Positions 33,903-42,116 of a DNA stretch of 44,793 bases are shown piece by piece. The DNA lies in the NCBI GenBank assembly GCA_947167995.1, contig CAMVKS010000021.1:1-44793 (forward strand), in the 5' to 3' direction. Each line of letters begins with the position of its first letter. The stretch's first letter is position 1. Origin of the DNA: an uncultured Prevotellaceae bacterium (GTDB lineage: Bacteria > Bacteroidota > Bacteroidia > Bacteroidales > Muribaculaceae). Made by a program: the position numbers and the translations under genes. Under the pieces are notes generated by a model. It made no database searches. It worked only from the letters and a program-made list of their open reading frames with translations, and was not told the DNA's origin.

Positions 33903-34325
33903 AATCTCATCTTTTTATAAACTTGATGTGTCACTATTGCCAGCAATAGCGACCGCAAAGTTACACATATTTTCCGTAACTCCCGCCTGTCGCTGTTTTT
34001 TTAGACATAAGAACATAAGAAACATAAGTTTCGCAGCATTCGCAAAATTCGCCGTTCTTGTATATTGGCAGTATAATAATTCGCAAAACTCGCCACATTC
34101 GCCGTTCTCGAAACAGCAACTTTCGCCACTTTCGCCGTTGGCACTTGTCGTTCATTTTGTCAGATTCACCGATAAAATTGCCCTATCCATCATTTGAACC
34201 TACCACAATCAATTAACCTAAAACAATTCTATTAACACACTGATTAATAAACAGATATTTTTAATAATTTTATTAACTTTTTCACCTTTATTTTATATCT
34301 TAAACACACTTTAACCTTAAATTTC
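33903..34325. other. Gene-free region with TTCGC-type low-complexity repeats
   Basis: Past the possible -7 element of the DUF2027 remnant (33956-33963), bases ~34027-34140 contain many spaced copies of TTCGC/TTCGCC (for example TTCGCAAAATTCGCCGTTC and ACATTCGCCGTTCTC). The remainder to 34325 is A/T-rich with no convincing gene on either strand. Confidence 0.55.
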
Positions 34326-34356
34326 TTTGCCAGACGACCGAAAAGACATACCTTTG
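34326..34356 (+). promoter_or_regulatory. Promoter of the 987-residue secreted protein gene
   Basis: TTTG (34326-34329), 19 bp, TACCTTTG (34349-34356). It predicts an unusually long leader of roughly 190 bases, which contains the 10-bp repeat at 34431-34470. Confidence 0.72.
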
Positions 34357-34430
34357 CAATTGATTGTGCACTAGGAGCCATCGTGATTACATAATTATTT
34401 ATGCAGTTTACAAGGACGCAATAATCATAA

Positions 34431-34470
34431 CACGAGCCTATGCGAGCCTATGCAATCCTATGCACCCCTA
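34431..34470 (+). repeat. Four direct 10-bp repeats in the leader of the 34555 gene
   Basis: CACGAGCCTA, TGCGAGCCTA, TGCAATCCTA and TGCACCCCTA follow each other with an exact 10-base period, with a decayed fifth unit (AGCAGTTATG). The period equals about one DNA helical turn, so a protein-binding array is possible; an RNA-level role is also possible. Confidence 0.6.
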
Positions 34471-34554
34471 AGCAGTTATGCATTAGCGCAATCACACGGA
34501 GGAACGACTTTTTAGAAACATTAATTATTATAGTCAAACTTAAAAAACATTAGT

Positions 34555-37518
34555 ATGAGAAAAGTATTCTTAATTGTGACGGCATGCCTCATGGCCTGCG
34601 TCACACAAACTGCTCGGGCCTACGAGTACGTCTTCGACATGTCTCAGGCTTTGAACCCTGAGAATATTGACAAAACCAACAAAAGGATTGCGATGAAGCA
34701 AAAGACCTCTTCTGGAAAAACAATTTATTTTTATATAACCTATTCAGAAGACCAAGCGACCTCAGCAGCCTTGTTGGATCAATGCTACATCGATGATAAA
34801 GGCCGTTTAGCTCTTGTCATGGGAAAAACTGATATTGCTATTAAAATAACATGCACAGACAAGATAAACCAAGTGCAATTTGGCAAGATGGATTGTTTGC
34901 TCAATGGCGCTCCCAATGACGGTGATTACCAGTTTGGTAACGAAGTTAACGGTATTAGTGATTTCGCTGGTATTGGTTCAACCGACAATTATTTCATTGC
35001 TGGACAAAGTAGTTCAGGTTTTACCACGACTGGCGCCACGGCTGGAACTTCTTTCACAACCAGTATTCACTACAACAATGACCAGCGCACCTGGTTCATT
35101 GGTCCTCAAGTGATAGTACGCACTGAACCTATTACTCTTGAAGCCTTGACTCATGCCGACCATAATGTGAAGCATCAGTACCACACAATAGACCACGACC
35201 TGGTAGGTGTTGGTGTTCGCCAGTTGTATGCTCAAAATGGTAAAAACCCTCAAACTTTCCTTATTGCTCGCAGCGTTTTGCCAATCAGCAATGAGTACAA
35301 GCACCAGATGGCCGAGGGCAAGACTCTCTTGAGAGATGCCAATGGAAATGTTCCTTCTTGGGCAAATCCCGAGACTCCACAATATGCGTGGATTGGACTT
35401 AAGATAGACAATCCAGAGGAATATGTAGGCCATCAGTTCAGTGGCGTGCGTGGTATTTATGTCTATGATGACGGTTTCGATTATAACCTGCTTCGTTACA
35501 ACCCTGTGATGGAAGTGATAGGAACCCCCACTATTAAGAAAGACGCCGAAGGCAATAAGATTGAAGTTGGCACACAGCTTAACACCTATAGCTGCGCCAA
35601 TCTTTCGGAACAGGATCAGAGTGAGTTCTTCTTTATGGAACCCCGTCTGCTTGAGATTTGCAACGTTGTTGACATCATGCGTAGCGATGACCAAAAGATT
35701 AATGTTCCTGACCGCACGGCAATCCTTCCTGACGGAATGAGCGAGAACATCTATGTTGATAACAACATTACAGGTCATGCTGGTATTACTGACCGCTCTT
35801 ACAATATGTGGTCAAAATGTGATATGGAAACGTTTGGAGTCAGCCAAGAGCATGAGGCTCTTGCCCAAGCATGGAGAATGCGCAACAAGGTTTATCATGT
35901 TGATGGCGGCCTGATAGTGGCTTCAGCTTTCCAAGACAATGCTTATCCACTTGATATTCCTAATACTGTCTATGAGAACTTTGGTAGTGCTGGCATAGGC
36001 ATGCACATTCAGGGTGAAGCCAAATTAGATCAGTATGCCGAGGACATGTGGGTTGGAAATGGTGACTACTGGAGCCGCTATAACTTTGCCCAGAACAAGA
36101 ATGCTTATCGCAATGACCTGAAAATCACTGTATATAATCCCGCTCTGAAATTTGAAGGCATTGGCAATCTTGAAATTCAGCGTTGCGACCATGAGGGTAA
36201 TTACCTTAAAACTGTTGGAACTATTGAGCAAAATCAATGGGTTCCTGGAACATTTACCGTTCATTATGCTGATGCAGCCAAAGAGGCTGTGAACGATGAG
36301 GGATTGAAACAAATTCTAACACCTGTTTATGCCGATAACAAGCAATATGACTTGCAATGGGGTACTGAAAAAATCATGGGACTCAGCGACATGTTCTACA
36401 GCGATGAAATGACCAGCCGTGAAGCTAATACAGCTCTTTATCCTGGTTTCCAATATCGAGTTGTGCCGGCTGAGGGCAACAATAACACGAACTTCAAATG
36501 CGTAGTTAGCTTCGCTCCAGTTTTCAAGACTAACGAAAACGTTGTTACCCGTGCTAAATATAGCCAAGCTGAGGTTGATGGCGACATCAATAATACACTT
36601 AAGGAAAATAATGAAGCAGAGATTACATTCTCGCCCAATATGGTTAAGGATATGACTGAGTATCGTGTTCTTAAGGGAGTTGCTGATGCAACAACTGGCA
36701 GTGCTTTTGAGAAAATTGCTCACGGGGCAATTAACGTTGATCAGAATGGCCTTATGAACCCAGTTTTCACCGACCAGATTGTAGATGGCACAGTGTATGT
36801 TCCTGAGTTATACACAGAGTATAACGATAACACCTACGGTTGCTACAAGCAGAGCGTGAGTGATGCTTCAGTAGATATAAACAAGAGGAGCCAAACGGCT
36901 TCGGTCCTCCTTAATTCAAACGGCACCCGTTATGTTCAAGCCATTCTTGACCTATCGTCAATCATCAATAATACTGATAAGGATTCTCGTTACTTGGTGA
37001 GAGTGTGGCGTCAAGTAGGCAATGGCGAAAAAGTATTGCTCAATAATGAACCAGAAAAAGTAGGTGGAAACTATGTTGGTGAGGGTTATGACTGGCAAAC
37101 CAACTACACAGGCCTTGAGTTAATGGGCATGAGTGCTTATGATTATGCTAAGGAACGAAATCCTAAAGCCTTTGAACTCCATGACACCTTCCTGGTGCAT
37201 GACCTAAGCAGCAGCCCTAGTGGAGCACCACATTTAATGGCTGACGACGACAATGTTACTATTGAACAAGTTAACTACTATGTTACACTTTATGTTAAGG
37301 ATGATGCATCGGGCAAGTACTATGTCAAGACCGCTAAGATTAGCCTCGATGAGCAAATTCCTACTGCAATCACCACCATCACTAGTGGAGCACAGGTAGA
37401 GAGTGTACGCTACTACAACACTATCGGTGTTGAGAGCAGTGAACCCTTCAAGGGCGTGAATATTGTGGTGACCCGCTACAGCGACGGTACCACAACTACT
37501 ACTAAAATGATTAGGTAA
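34555..37518 (+). CDS. Large secreted protein of unknown function with C-terminal sorting-like tail
   Basis: A 987-residue protein with signal peptide (MRKVFLIVTACLMACVTQTARA). I do not recognise a family. The sequence is rich in Asn, Tyr and Asp, has few Cys, and looks all-beta with repeated short 'PEL/PLYTEYND' loops. The end (VRYYNTIGVES, then GVNIVVTRYSDGTTTTTKMIR) is closely similar to the last ~45 residues of the 3026-9604 product, so both probably use the same export route. Wording such as LVRVWRQVGNGEKVLLNNEP and VTLYVKDDASGKYYVKTA suggests Ig-like modules near the C-terminus. Codons are visibly more A/T-ending than in neighbouring genes, hinting at different ancestry. It is a single-gene unit with its own promoter and terminator, lying between the fumarase remnant and the intact fumarase. 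Confidence 0.78.
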   Translation: MRKVFLIVTACLMACVTQTARAYEYVFDMSQALNPENIDKTNKRIAMKQKTSSGKTIYFYITYSEDQATSAALLDQCYIDDKGRLALVMGKTDIAIKITCTDKINQVQFGKMDCLLNGAPNDGDYQFGNEVNGISDFAGIGSTDNYFIAGQSSSGFTTTGATAGTSFTTSIHYNNDQRTWFIGPQVIVRTEPITLEALTHADHNVKHQYHTIDHDLVGVGVRQLYAQNGKNPQTFLIARSVLPISNEYKHQMAEGKTLLRDANGNVPSWANPETPQYAWIGLKIDNPEEYVGHQFSGVRGIYVYDDGFDYNLLRYNPVMEVIGTPTIKKDAEGNKIEVGTQLNTYSCANLSEQDQSEFFFMEPRLLEICNVVDIMRSDDQKINVPDRTAILPDGMSENIYVDNNITGHAGITDRSYNMWSKCDMETFGVSQEHEALAQAWRMRNKVYHVDGGLIVASAFQDNAYPLDIPNTVYENFGSAGIGMHIQGEAKLDQYAEDMWVGNGDYWSRYNFAQNKNAYRNDLKITVYNPALKFEGIGNLEIQRCDHEGNYLKTVGTIEQNQWVPGTFTVHYADAAKEAVNDEGLKQILTPVYADNKQYDLQWGTEKIMGLSDMFYSDEMTSREANTALYPGFQYRVVPAEGNNNTNFKCVVSFAPVFKTNENVVTRAKYSQAEVDGDINNTLKENNEAEITFSPNMVKDMTEYRVLKGVADATTGSAFEKIAHGAINVDQNGLMNPVFTDQIVDGTVYVPELYTEYNDNTYGCYKQSVSDASVDINKRSQTASVLLNSNGTRYVQAILDLSSIINNTDKDSRYLVRVWRQVGNGEKVLLNNEPEKVGGNYVGEGYDWQTNYTGLELMGMSAYDYAKERNPKAFELHDTFLVHDLSSSPSGAPHLMADDDNVTIEQVNYYVTLYVKDDASGKYYVKTAKISLDEQIPTAITTITSGAQVESVRYYNTIGVESSEPFKGVNIVVTRYSDGTTTTTKMIR

Positions 37519-37550
37519 TTTTTTCTCAGAATAAATTTTTTGTTGTCTCT

Positions 37551-37589
37551 GGTTGCGGGCTGGGTTAAGTTCGCAACCATATTTTTTTT
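37551..37589 (+). terminator. Terminator after the 987-residue protein gene
   Basis: GGTTGCG (37551-37557) pairs with CGCAACC (37572-37578), followed by ATATTTTTTTT. Confidence 0.8.
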
Positions 37590-37672
37590 GCGGCCTGCTG
37601 ATTTGCCCCCTCAGTTGCTCTGTGGTGAGAAATAAAACTTGAAGATTTCTGCCATAGTTTTAAAATAATGTG

Positions 37673-37680
37673 TACCTTTG
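37673..37680 (+). promoter_or_regulatory. -7 element of the fumarase gene
   Basis: TACCTTTG fits TAnnTTTG; the -33 position (around 37649-37652, TCTG) is weak. The start codon follows 43 bases later. Confidence 0.55.
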
Positions 37681-37723
37681 CATTATCAATTCAACAATAA
37701 CTATAACACATTAAAATTATATT

Positions 37724-39370
37724 ATGGCAACTACTCCCGAGTTTAAGTATGCTCCCATGTTCCAGCTGGGACCCGACAAAACCGAGTATTATCTGCTCAC
37801 CAAGGACTATGTGACCGTGAGCGAGTTTGAAGGCAAACCAATCCTGAAGATAGAGCCCGAGGCCTTGACCATGATGGCCAACGCGTGCTTCCGCGACGTG
37901 TCGTTCATGCTGCGCCGTTCGCACAACGAGCAAGTGGCAAAAATTCTGAGCGACCCCGAGGCAAGCGAGAACGACAAGTATGTGGCTCTCACTTTCCTGC
38001 GCAATGCCGAGACATCGGTAAAGGGCCAGCTGCCTCTGTGCCAGGACACCGGCACTGCTATCATCCATGGAGAGAAGGGACAGCAAGTGTGGACTGGCTT
38101 CTGCGATGAGGAAGCCCTCTCGCGCGGAGTTTTCAAGACCTATACCGAGGAGAACCTGCGCTACTCGCAGAACGCTCCTCTCACCATGTTTGACGAGGTG
38201 AACACCCGTTGCAACCTTCCTGCTCAAATCGACCTCGAGGCCACCGAGGGCATGGAATACCGCTTCTTGTGCGTGACAAAGGGTGGCGGCAGCGCCAACA
38301 AGACCTACCTCTATCAAGAGACCAAGGCTCGCATCCAGAACCCTGGCACACTCATCCCATTCCTGGTGGAGAAGATGAAATCGCTGGGCACAGCGGCTTG
38401 TCCTCCTTACCACATCGCCATCGTGATTGGTGGTACAAGTGCCGAGAAGAACCTGCTCACCGTGAAGCTGGCCTCTACTCACTACTATGACGAGTTGCCC
38501 ACCACTGGCGACGAGACAGGCCGTGCCTTCCGCGACATCGAGCTTGAGAAGCAGTTGCTTGAAGAGGCGCAGAACATAGGGTTGGGTGCGCAGTTCGGTG
38601 GCAAGTATCTTGCTCATGACGTGCGTGTGGTTCGCTTGCCACGTCACGGTGCCAGCTGCCCTATTGGTCTGGGCGTGAGCTGCAGTGCCGACCGCAACAT
38701 CAAGGCCAAAATCAACCGCGACGGCATCTGGATTGAGAAACTCGACGACAACCCTGGTGAGCTCATTCCTGCCGAGCTGCGCGAAGCTGGCGAGGGCGAT
38801 GCAGTGAAAATTGACCTCAACCAGCCCATGAGCGAGGTGTGCAAGATACTGAGCCAGTATCCCGTGAGCACCCGCCTGAGTCTTAACGGCACTATCATCG
38901 TGGGCCGCGACATCGCTCATGCTAAAATCAAGGCTCGTCTCGACGCTGGCGAGGGCATGCCACAGTATCTCAAGGATCATCCCATCTATTATGCAGGTCC
39001 TGCCAAGACACCTGCCGGCATGGCTTGCGGCTCGATGGGCCCAACCACTGCAGGGCGCATGGACCCCTATGTGGATGAGTTCCAAGACCACGGCGGCAGC
39101 CTCATCATGCTTGCCAAGGGTAACCGTTCGCAAGCCGTCACCGACGCCTGCAAGAAGCATGGTGGTTTCTACCTGGGCAGCATTGGCGGACCAGCAGCCA
39201 TCTTGGCGCAGAACAATATCAAGAGCATTGAGTGCGTTGAGTATCCCGAACTTGGTATGGAAGCAATCTGGAAAATTGAAGTGGAAGACTTCCCTGCATT
39301 CATCCTCGTCGACGACAAGGGCAACGACTTCTTCAAGCAAATCAAGCCACGATGCCCCATGTGTAAATGA
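37724..39370 (+). CDS. fumA: Fumarate hydratase, class I (iron-sulfur)
   Basis: A 548-residue oxygen-sensitive [4Fe-4S] hydratase that interconverts malate and fumarate, directly upstream of fumarate reductase in the reductive branch to succinate. The N-terminal alpha domain includes [14 protein letters not shown] (a cluster cysteine) and [17 protein letters not shown]; further cysteines lie in [13 protein letters not shown]. The C-terminal beta domain has the turnover motif [23 protein letters not shown] (~425-447) and [24 protein letters not shown]. Length and order match the single-chain FumA/FumB type. It is a single-gene unit. An eroded 5' copy of a homologous gene lies about 4 kb upstream. 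Confidence 0.94.
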   Translation: MATTPEFKYAPMFQLGPDKTEYYLLTKDYVTVSEFEGKPILKIEPEALTMMANACFRDVSFMLRRSHNEQVAKILSDPEASENDKYVALTFLRNAETSVKGQLPLCQDTGTAIIHGEKGQQVWTGFCDEEALSRGVFKTYTEENLRYSQNAPLTMFDEVNTRCNLPAQIDLEATEGMEYRFLCVTKGGGSANKTYLYQETKARIQNPGTLIPFLVEKMKSLGTAACPPYHIAIVIGGTSAEKNLLTVKLASTHYYDELPTTGDETGRAFRDIELEKQLLEEAQNIGLGAQFGGKYLAHDVRVVRLPRHGASCPIGLGVSCSADRNIKAKINRDGIWIEKLDDNPGELIPAELREAGEGDAVKIDLNQPMSEVCKILSQYPVSTRLSLNGTIIVGRDIAHAKIKARLDAGEGMPQYLKDHPIYYAGPAKTPAGMACGSMGPTTAGRMDPYVDEFQDHGGSLIMLAKGNRSQAVTDACKKHGGFYLGSIGGPAAILAQNNIKSIECVEYPELGMEAIWKIEVEDFPAFILVDDKGNDFFKQIKPRCPMCK

Positions 39371-39389
39371 TTTCACACCTTCATGATAA

Positions 39390-39429
39390 AAAACCGCAAG
39401 ACTCCCAAGCCTTGCGGTTTTATTTTTTC
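39390..39429. terminator. Bidirectional terminator between fumarase and murA
   Basis: AAAACCGCAAG (39390-39400) pairs with CTTGCGGTTTT (39411-39421), with ATTTTTTC following on the + strand and TTTATCATG on the -. It ends both convergent genes. Confidence 0.82.
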
Positions 39430-39442
39430 TTGAAAAAACGAT

Positions 39443-40753
39443 TTACGGTACTCGTGTTATCTTTGCTCCAAGGGCATTCAGGCGCTCTTCTATCCTGGAG
39501 TAGCCACGGTCTATCTGCTCGATGTGCCCAATGTGGCTCACTCCATCGGCACTCATTGCGGCAATGAGCATTGCTATTCCGGCGCGAATGTCGGGCGACA
39601 CCATTTTCTTGGCTCTCAGGTGTATCTGGTGGTCGTGACCAATAACGACAGCTCGGTGAGGGTCACACAGAATTATCTGGGCTCCCATGTCGATGAGTTT
39701 GTCGACAAAGAACAGACGGCTTTCAAACATCTTCTGGTGGATGAGCACGCTTCCCTTGGCCTGAGTCGCCACAACGAGCAACACGCTCAGCAGGTCGGGA
39801 GTGAGACCTGGCCAGATGGCGTCGGCAAGAGTCAAGATAGAGCCATCCATGAAGCGGTCAATCTCATAATGACTGTGCTGGGGGATGTACATGTCGTCGC
39901 CACGTTTCTCTAATGTCAAGCCCAGGCGTCGGAAGCTGGTGGGGATTATTCCCAGGTTCTTCCACGACACATTTTTGATTGTGAGCTCACTACCTGTCAT
40001 CGCTGCCATGCCAATGAAACTGCCCACTTCGATCATATCGGGCAGGATAACGTGATGCGCTCCATGCAACTGGTCTACGCCGTCGATGGTGAGCAGGTTG
40101 GAGGCTATGCCCTCGATGTGTGCACCCATCTGGTTGAGCATGCGGCACAACTGCTGGATGTAAGGCTCGCAAGCCGCATTATAGATGGTGGTTGTGCCAT
40201 GTGCCATCACGGCAGCCATTATAATGTTGGCGGTACCAGTCAATGAGGCTTCGTCGAGTAGCATGTAAGTGCCTTTGAGTCTGCCATTGGATTCAAATTT
40301 ATAGGCTTGTCGTGCTTCATCAAACGAGAATGTCGCTCCCAGGTTGCTCAGACCTCTGAAATGCGTGTCAAGCCTGCGTCGCCCAATCTTGTCTCCTCCC
40401 GGGGTGGCGTAGAACATCTTGCCCATTCTGGTCAATAGGGGTGCGATTATCATCACCGAGCCACGCAGCTTGTTGCACTGCTCCATAAAGGTCGGGCTCT
40501 CAATGAAATCGTGGTCGATGTGCTGGGCCTTGAAACTATAAGTGCTTTCACCTTTTTTCTCTATCGTAACCCCCATGTCGCCGAGCAACTTGATGAGATT
40601 GTTCACATCAAGGATGTCGGGGATGTTCTCAATCACTACCTCTTGGGTAGTGAGAAGTGTAGCGCATATCACTTGCAAAGCCTCGTTCTTTGCACCCTGG
40701 GGGGTAATCTCACCACTCAGGCGGTGATTACCTTCTACTATGAATGATGCCAT
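39443..40753 (-). CDS. murA: UDP-N-acetylglucosamine 1-carboxyvinyltransferase
   Basis: A 436-residue cytosolic enzyme transferring enolpyruvate from PEP to UDP-N-acetylglucosamine, the first committed step of peptidoglycan synthesis. Catalytic Lys22 and Asn23 are in GAKNEA; RGSVMIIAPLLTRMG and GGDKIGRRRLDTHFRGLSNLGA follow. The loop position that is cysteine (Cys115) in E. coli is Asp here (Asp121 in PGGDKIG); in other bacteria this change keeps activity but prevents fosfomycin from forming its adduct. The C-terminus is regular. It starts 16 bases after murB and forms a murB-murA operon. Confidence 0.93.
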   Translation of the reverse strand: MASFIVEGNHRLSGEITPQGAKNEALQVICATLLTTQEVVIENIPDILDVNNLIKLLGDMGVTIEKKGESTYSFKAQHIDHDFIESPTFMEQCNKLRGSVMIIAPLLTRMGKMFYATPGGDKIGRRRLDTHFRGLSNLGATFSFDEARQAYKFESNGRLKGTYMLLDEASLTGTANIIMAAVMAHGTTTIYNAACEPYIQQLCRMLNQMGAHIEGIASNLLTIDGVDQLHGAHHVILPDMIEVGSFIGMAAMTGSELTIKNVSWKNLGIIPTSFRRLGLTLEKRGDDMYIPQHSHYEIDRFMDGSILTLADAIWPGLTPDLLSVLLVVATQAKGSVLIHQKMFESRLFFVDKLIDMGAQIILCDPHRAVVIGHDHQIHLRAKKMVSPDIRAGIAMLIAAMSADGVSHIGHIEQIDRGYSRIEERLNALGAKITRVP

Positions 40754-40769
40754 TGTGCTTGTTTATTTT

Positions 40770-41780
40770 CTAAATGTAGTTTACTTCGGGATAAATGTTG
40801 ATTTTAAACGTGTCGTAAACACTTTGTTGGATAAGACTGGCGAGCTCCATGATGTCGCTTGAAGTGGCGTGGTTTTTGTTAACGATTATCAACGGCTGCT
40901 TCTCGTAGACAGCAGCTCCACCGTGGCACTTTCCTTTCCACCCGCATTGTTCTATGAGCCATGCTGCGGGAATCTTGATTTGTTTCTCGTCGATGGCGTA
41001 GTGTGGAACCTCGTGATGGGTTGCGGCTATGTCATTGAATAGTTCAATGGGAACCACAGGATTTTTAAAGAAACTGCCTGCACTGCCCAGCTGGTCGGGC
41101 TCAGGCAGTTTCGACCGGCGTATGGCTATCACCGCATCGCGAATGTCTTGCGCCGATGGAGTGTGGGGCAGTGCCTTCAAGTCTTGCAGCTGTCCATAGT
41201 CTAAATGTACCACTGGGGTGACCGAGAGCTTGAACACCACTGCTGTGACAACATATTGCCCGCGCAGCTTGTTCTTGAAGACGCTCTCGCGGTAATGGTA
41301 TTCACATTGGCTCACGTGAAACACTCGTCGTGAGCCAGTTGCAATTTCTATTGTCTCCACCTCTTGAATGATGGATTCAACTTCCACACCATAGGCTCCT
41401 ATGTTCTGCACTGCGGCGGCACCCACTTCGCCTGGGATGTGAGAAAGATTCTCGCTGCCGTAGAAGTTGTTCTGGGCCATCTGGGCACAGAAGTCGTCCC
41501 ACACTACACCGGCTCCAACTCTCACAACAACCTCTCGCTGGTTGCGCATGACAATCTGGGTGAACTTGATGCTGGAATGCAGCACCACACCCTCGAAATC
41601 CCGGGTGAAAAGCAGGTTGCTTCCTCTGCCTATGTGGAGGATGGGTCTGCCTGCTATTTCTCGCAAAACCTCCTTGAGCTCATCCACTGTGTCATAGGTG
41701 ATGAACTGTTGAGCTTTGACATCAATACCCATGGTGTTGTGCCCGAGCAGGGAGTAATTGTACTGTTTTGATATAGGCAT
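40770..41780 (-). CDS. murB: UDP-N-acetylenolpyruvoylglucosamine reductase
   Basis: A 336-residue flavoenzyme that reduces the MurA product to UDP-N-acetylmuramic acid using NADPH. FAD-binding motifs are HIGRGSNLLF (~50-59) and GVVWDDFCAQ, LSHIPGEVGAAAVQNIGAYGVE; the catalytic serine is in GSAGSFFKNPVV, and the type I C-terminal region (IPAAWLIEQCGWKGK, GAAVYEKQPLIIVN) is present. Its partner murA follows directly, so consecutive steps of cell-wall precursor synthesis are co-transcribed. Confidence 0.94.
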   Translation of the reverse strand: MPISKQYNYSLLGHNTMGIDVKAQQFITYDTVDELKEVLREIAGRPILHIGRGSNLLFTRDFEGVVLHSSIKFTQIVMRNQREVVVRVGAGVVWDDFCAQMAQNNFYGSENLSHIPGEVGAAAVQNIGAYGVEVESIIQEVETIEIATGSRRVFHVSQCEYHYRESVFKNKLRGQYVVTAVVFKLSVTPVVHLDYGQLQDLKALPHTPSAQDIRDAVIAIRRSKLPEPDQLGSAGSFFKNPVVPIELFNDIAATHHEVPHYAIDEKQIKIPAAWLIEQCGWKGKCHGGAAVYEKQPLIIVNKNHATSSDIMELASLIQQSVYDTFKINIYPEVNYI

Positions 41781-42116
41781 AGTCTTTTCTATAGAATAAT
41801 CAGTAAGTTCTCTTGTCTACAAATGTTGTTTCGATTTAGGACGGCAAAATTATATAAAAAAATGTTATCACCCTATTTTGTAACATGTTTTTTTGAATAA
41901 ATTACCGCAATTTGAGTGTTTGTGAACAATCTTGCACACATTGTGTGTTCTGTTCTCTTTTGAGATTTCTTGCTTGTCATAAAGTCTTGAGAAAGTATTA
42001 TTTTTGGTAAAAATGCGGTCAATTGAAAATTAATTACTATTTTTGCAGATTGAATTAAAGCAGGGGGTATCCTGCTATTTTTTGAGTTGAAAAATAAAAA
42101 CTAAACAGTATAAATA
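41781..42116. other. Divergent promoter region of murB-murA and the penicillin-binding protein gene
   Basis: On the - strand TAATTTTG (41852-41845) is a likely -7 element for murB, without a clear -33. On the + strand TATTTTTG occurs twice (41999-42006 and 42038-42045) as candidate -7 elements for the PBP gene. At 42059-42076 AGCAGG / CCTGCT forms a small hairpin followed by ATTTTTTG, which resembles a terminator inside the PBP leader. No gene is seen. Confidence 0.5.

Noticed and set aside
34027-34140. Spaced TTCGC repeats considered as a CRISPR array
   Set aside because: Units are too short and irregular, with no constant repeat/spacer lengths and no cas genes in the window.
37691-39376. 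561-codon open frame on the - strand opposite fumarase
   Set aside because: Shadow of a highly biased coding gene; no recognisable domain, and the + strand product is an unmistakable class I fumarase.
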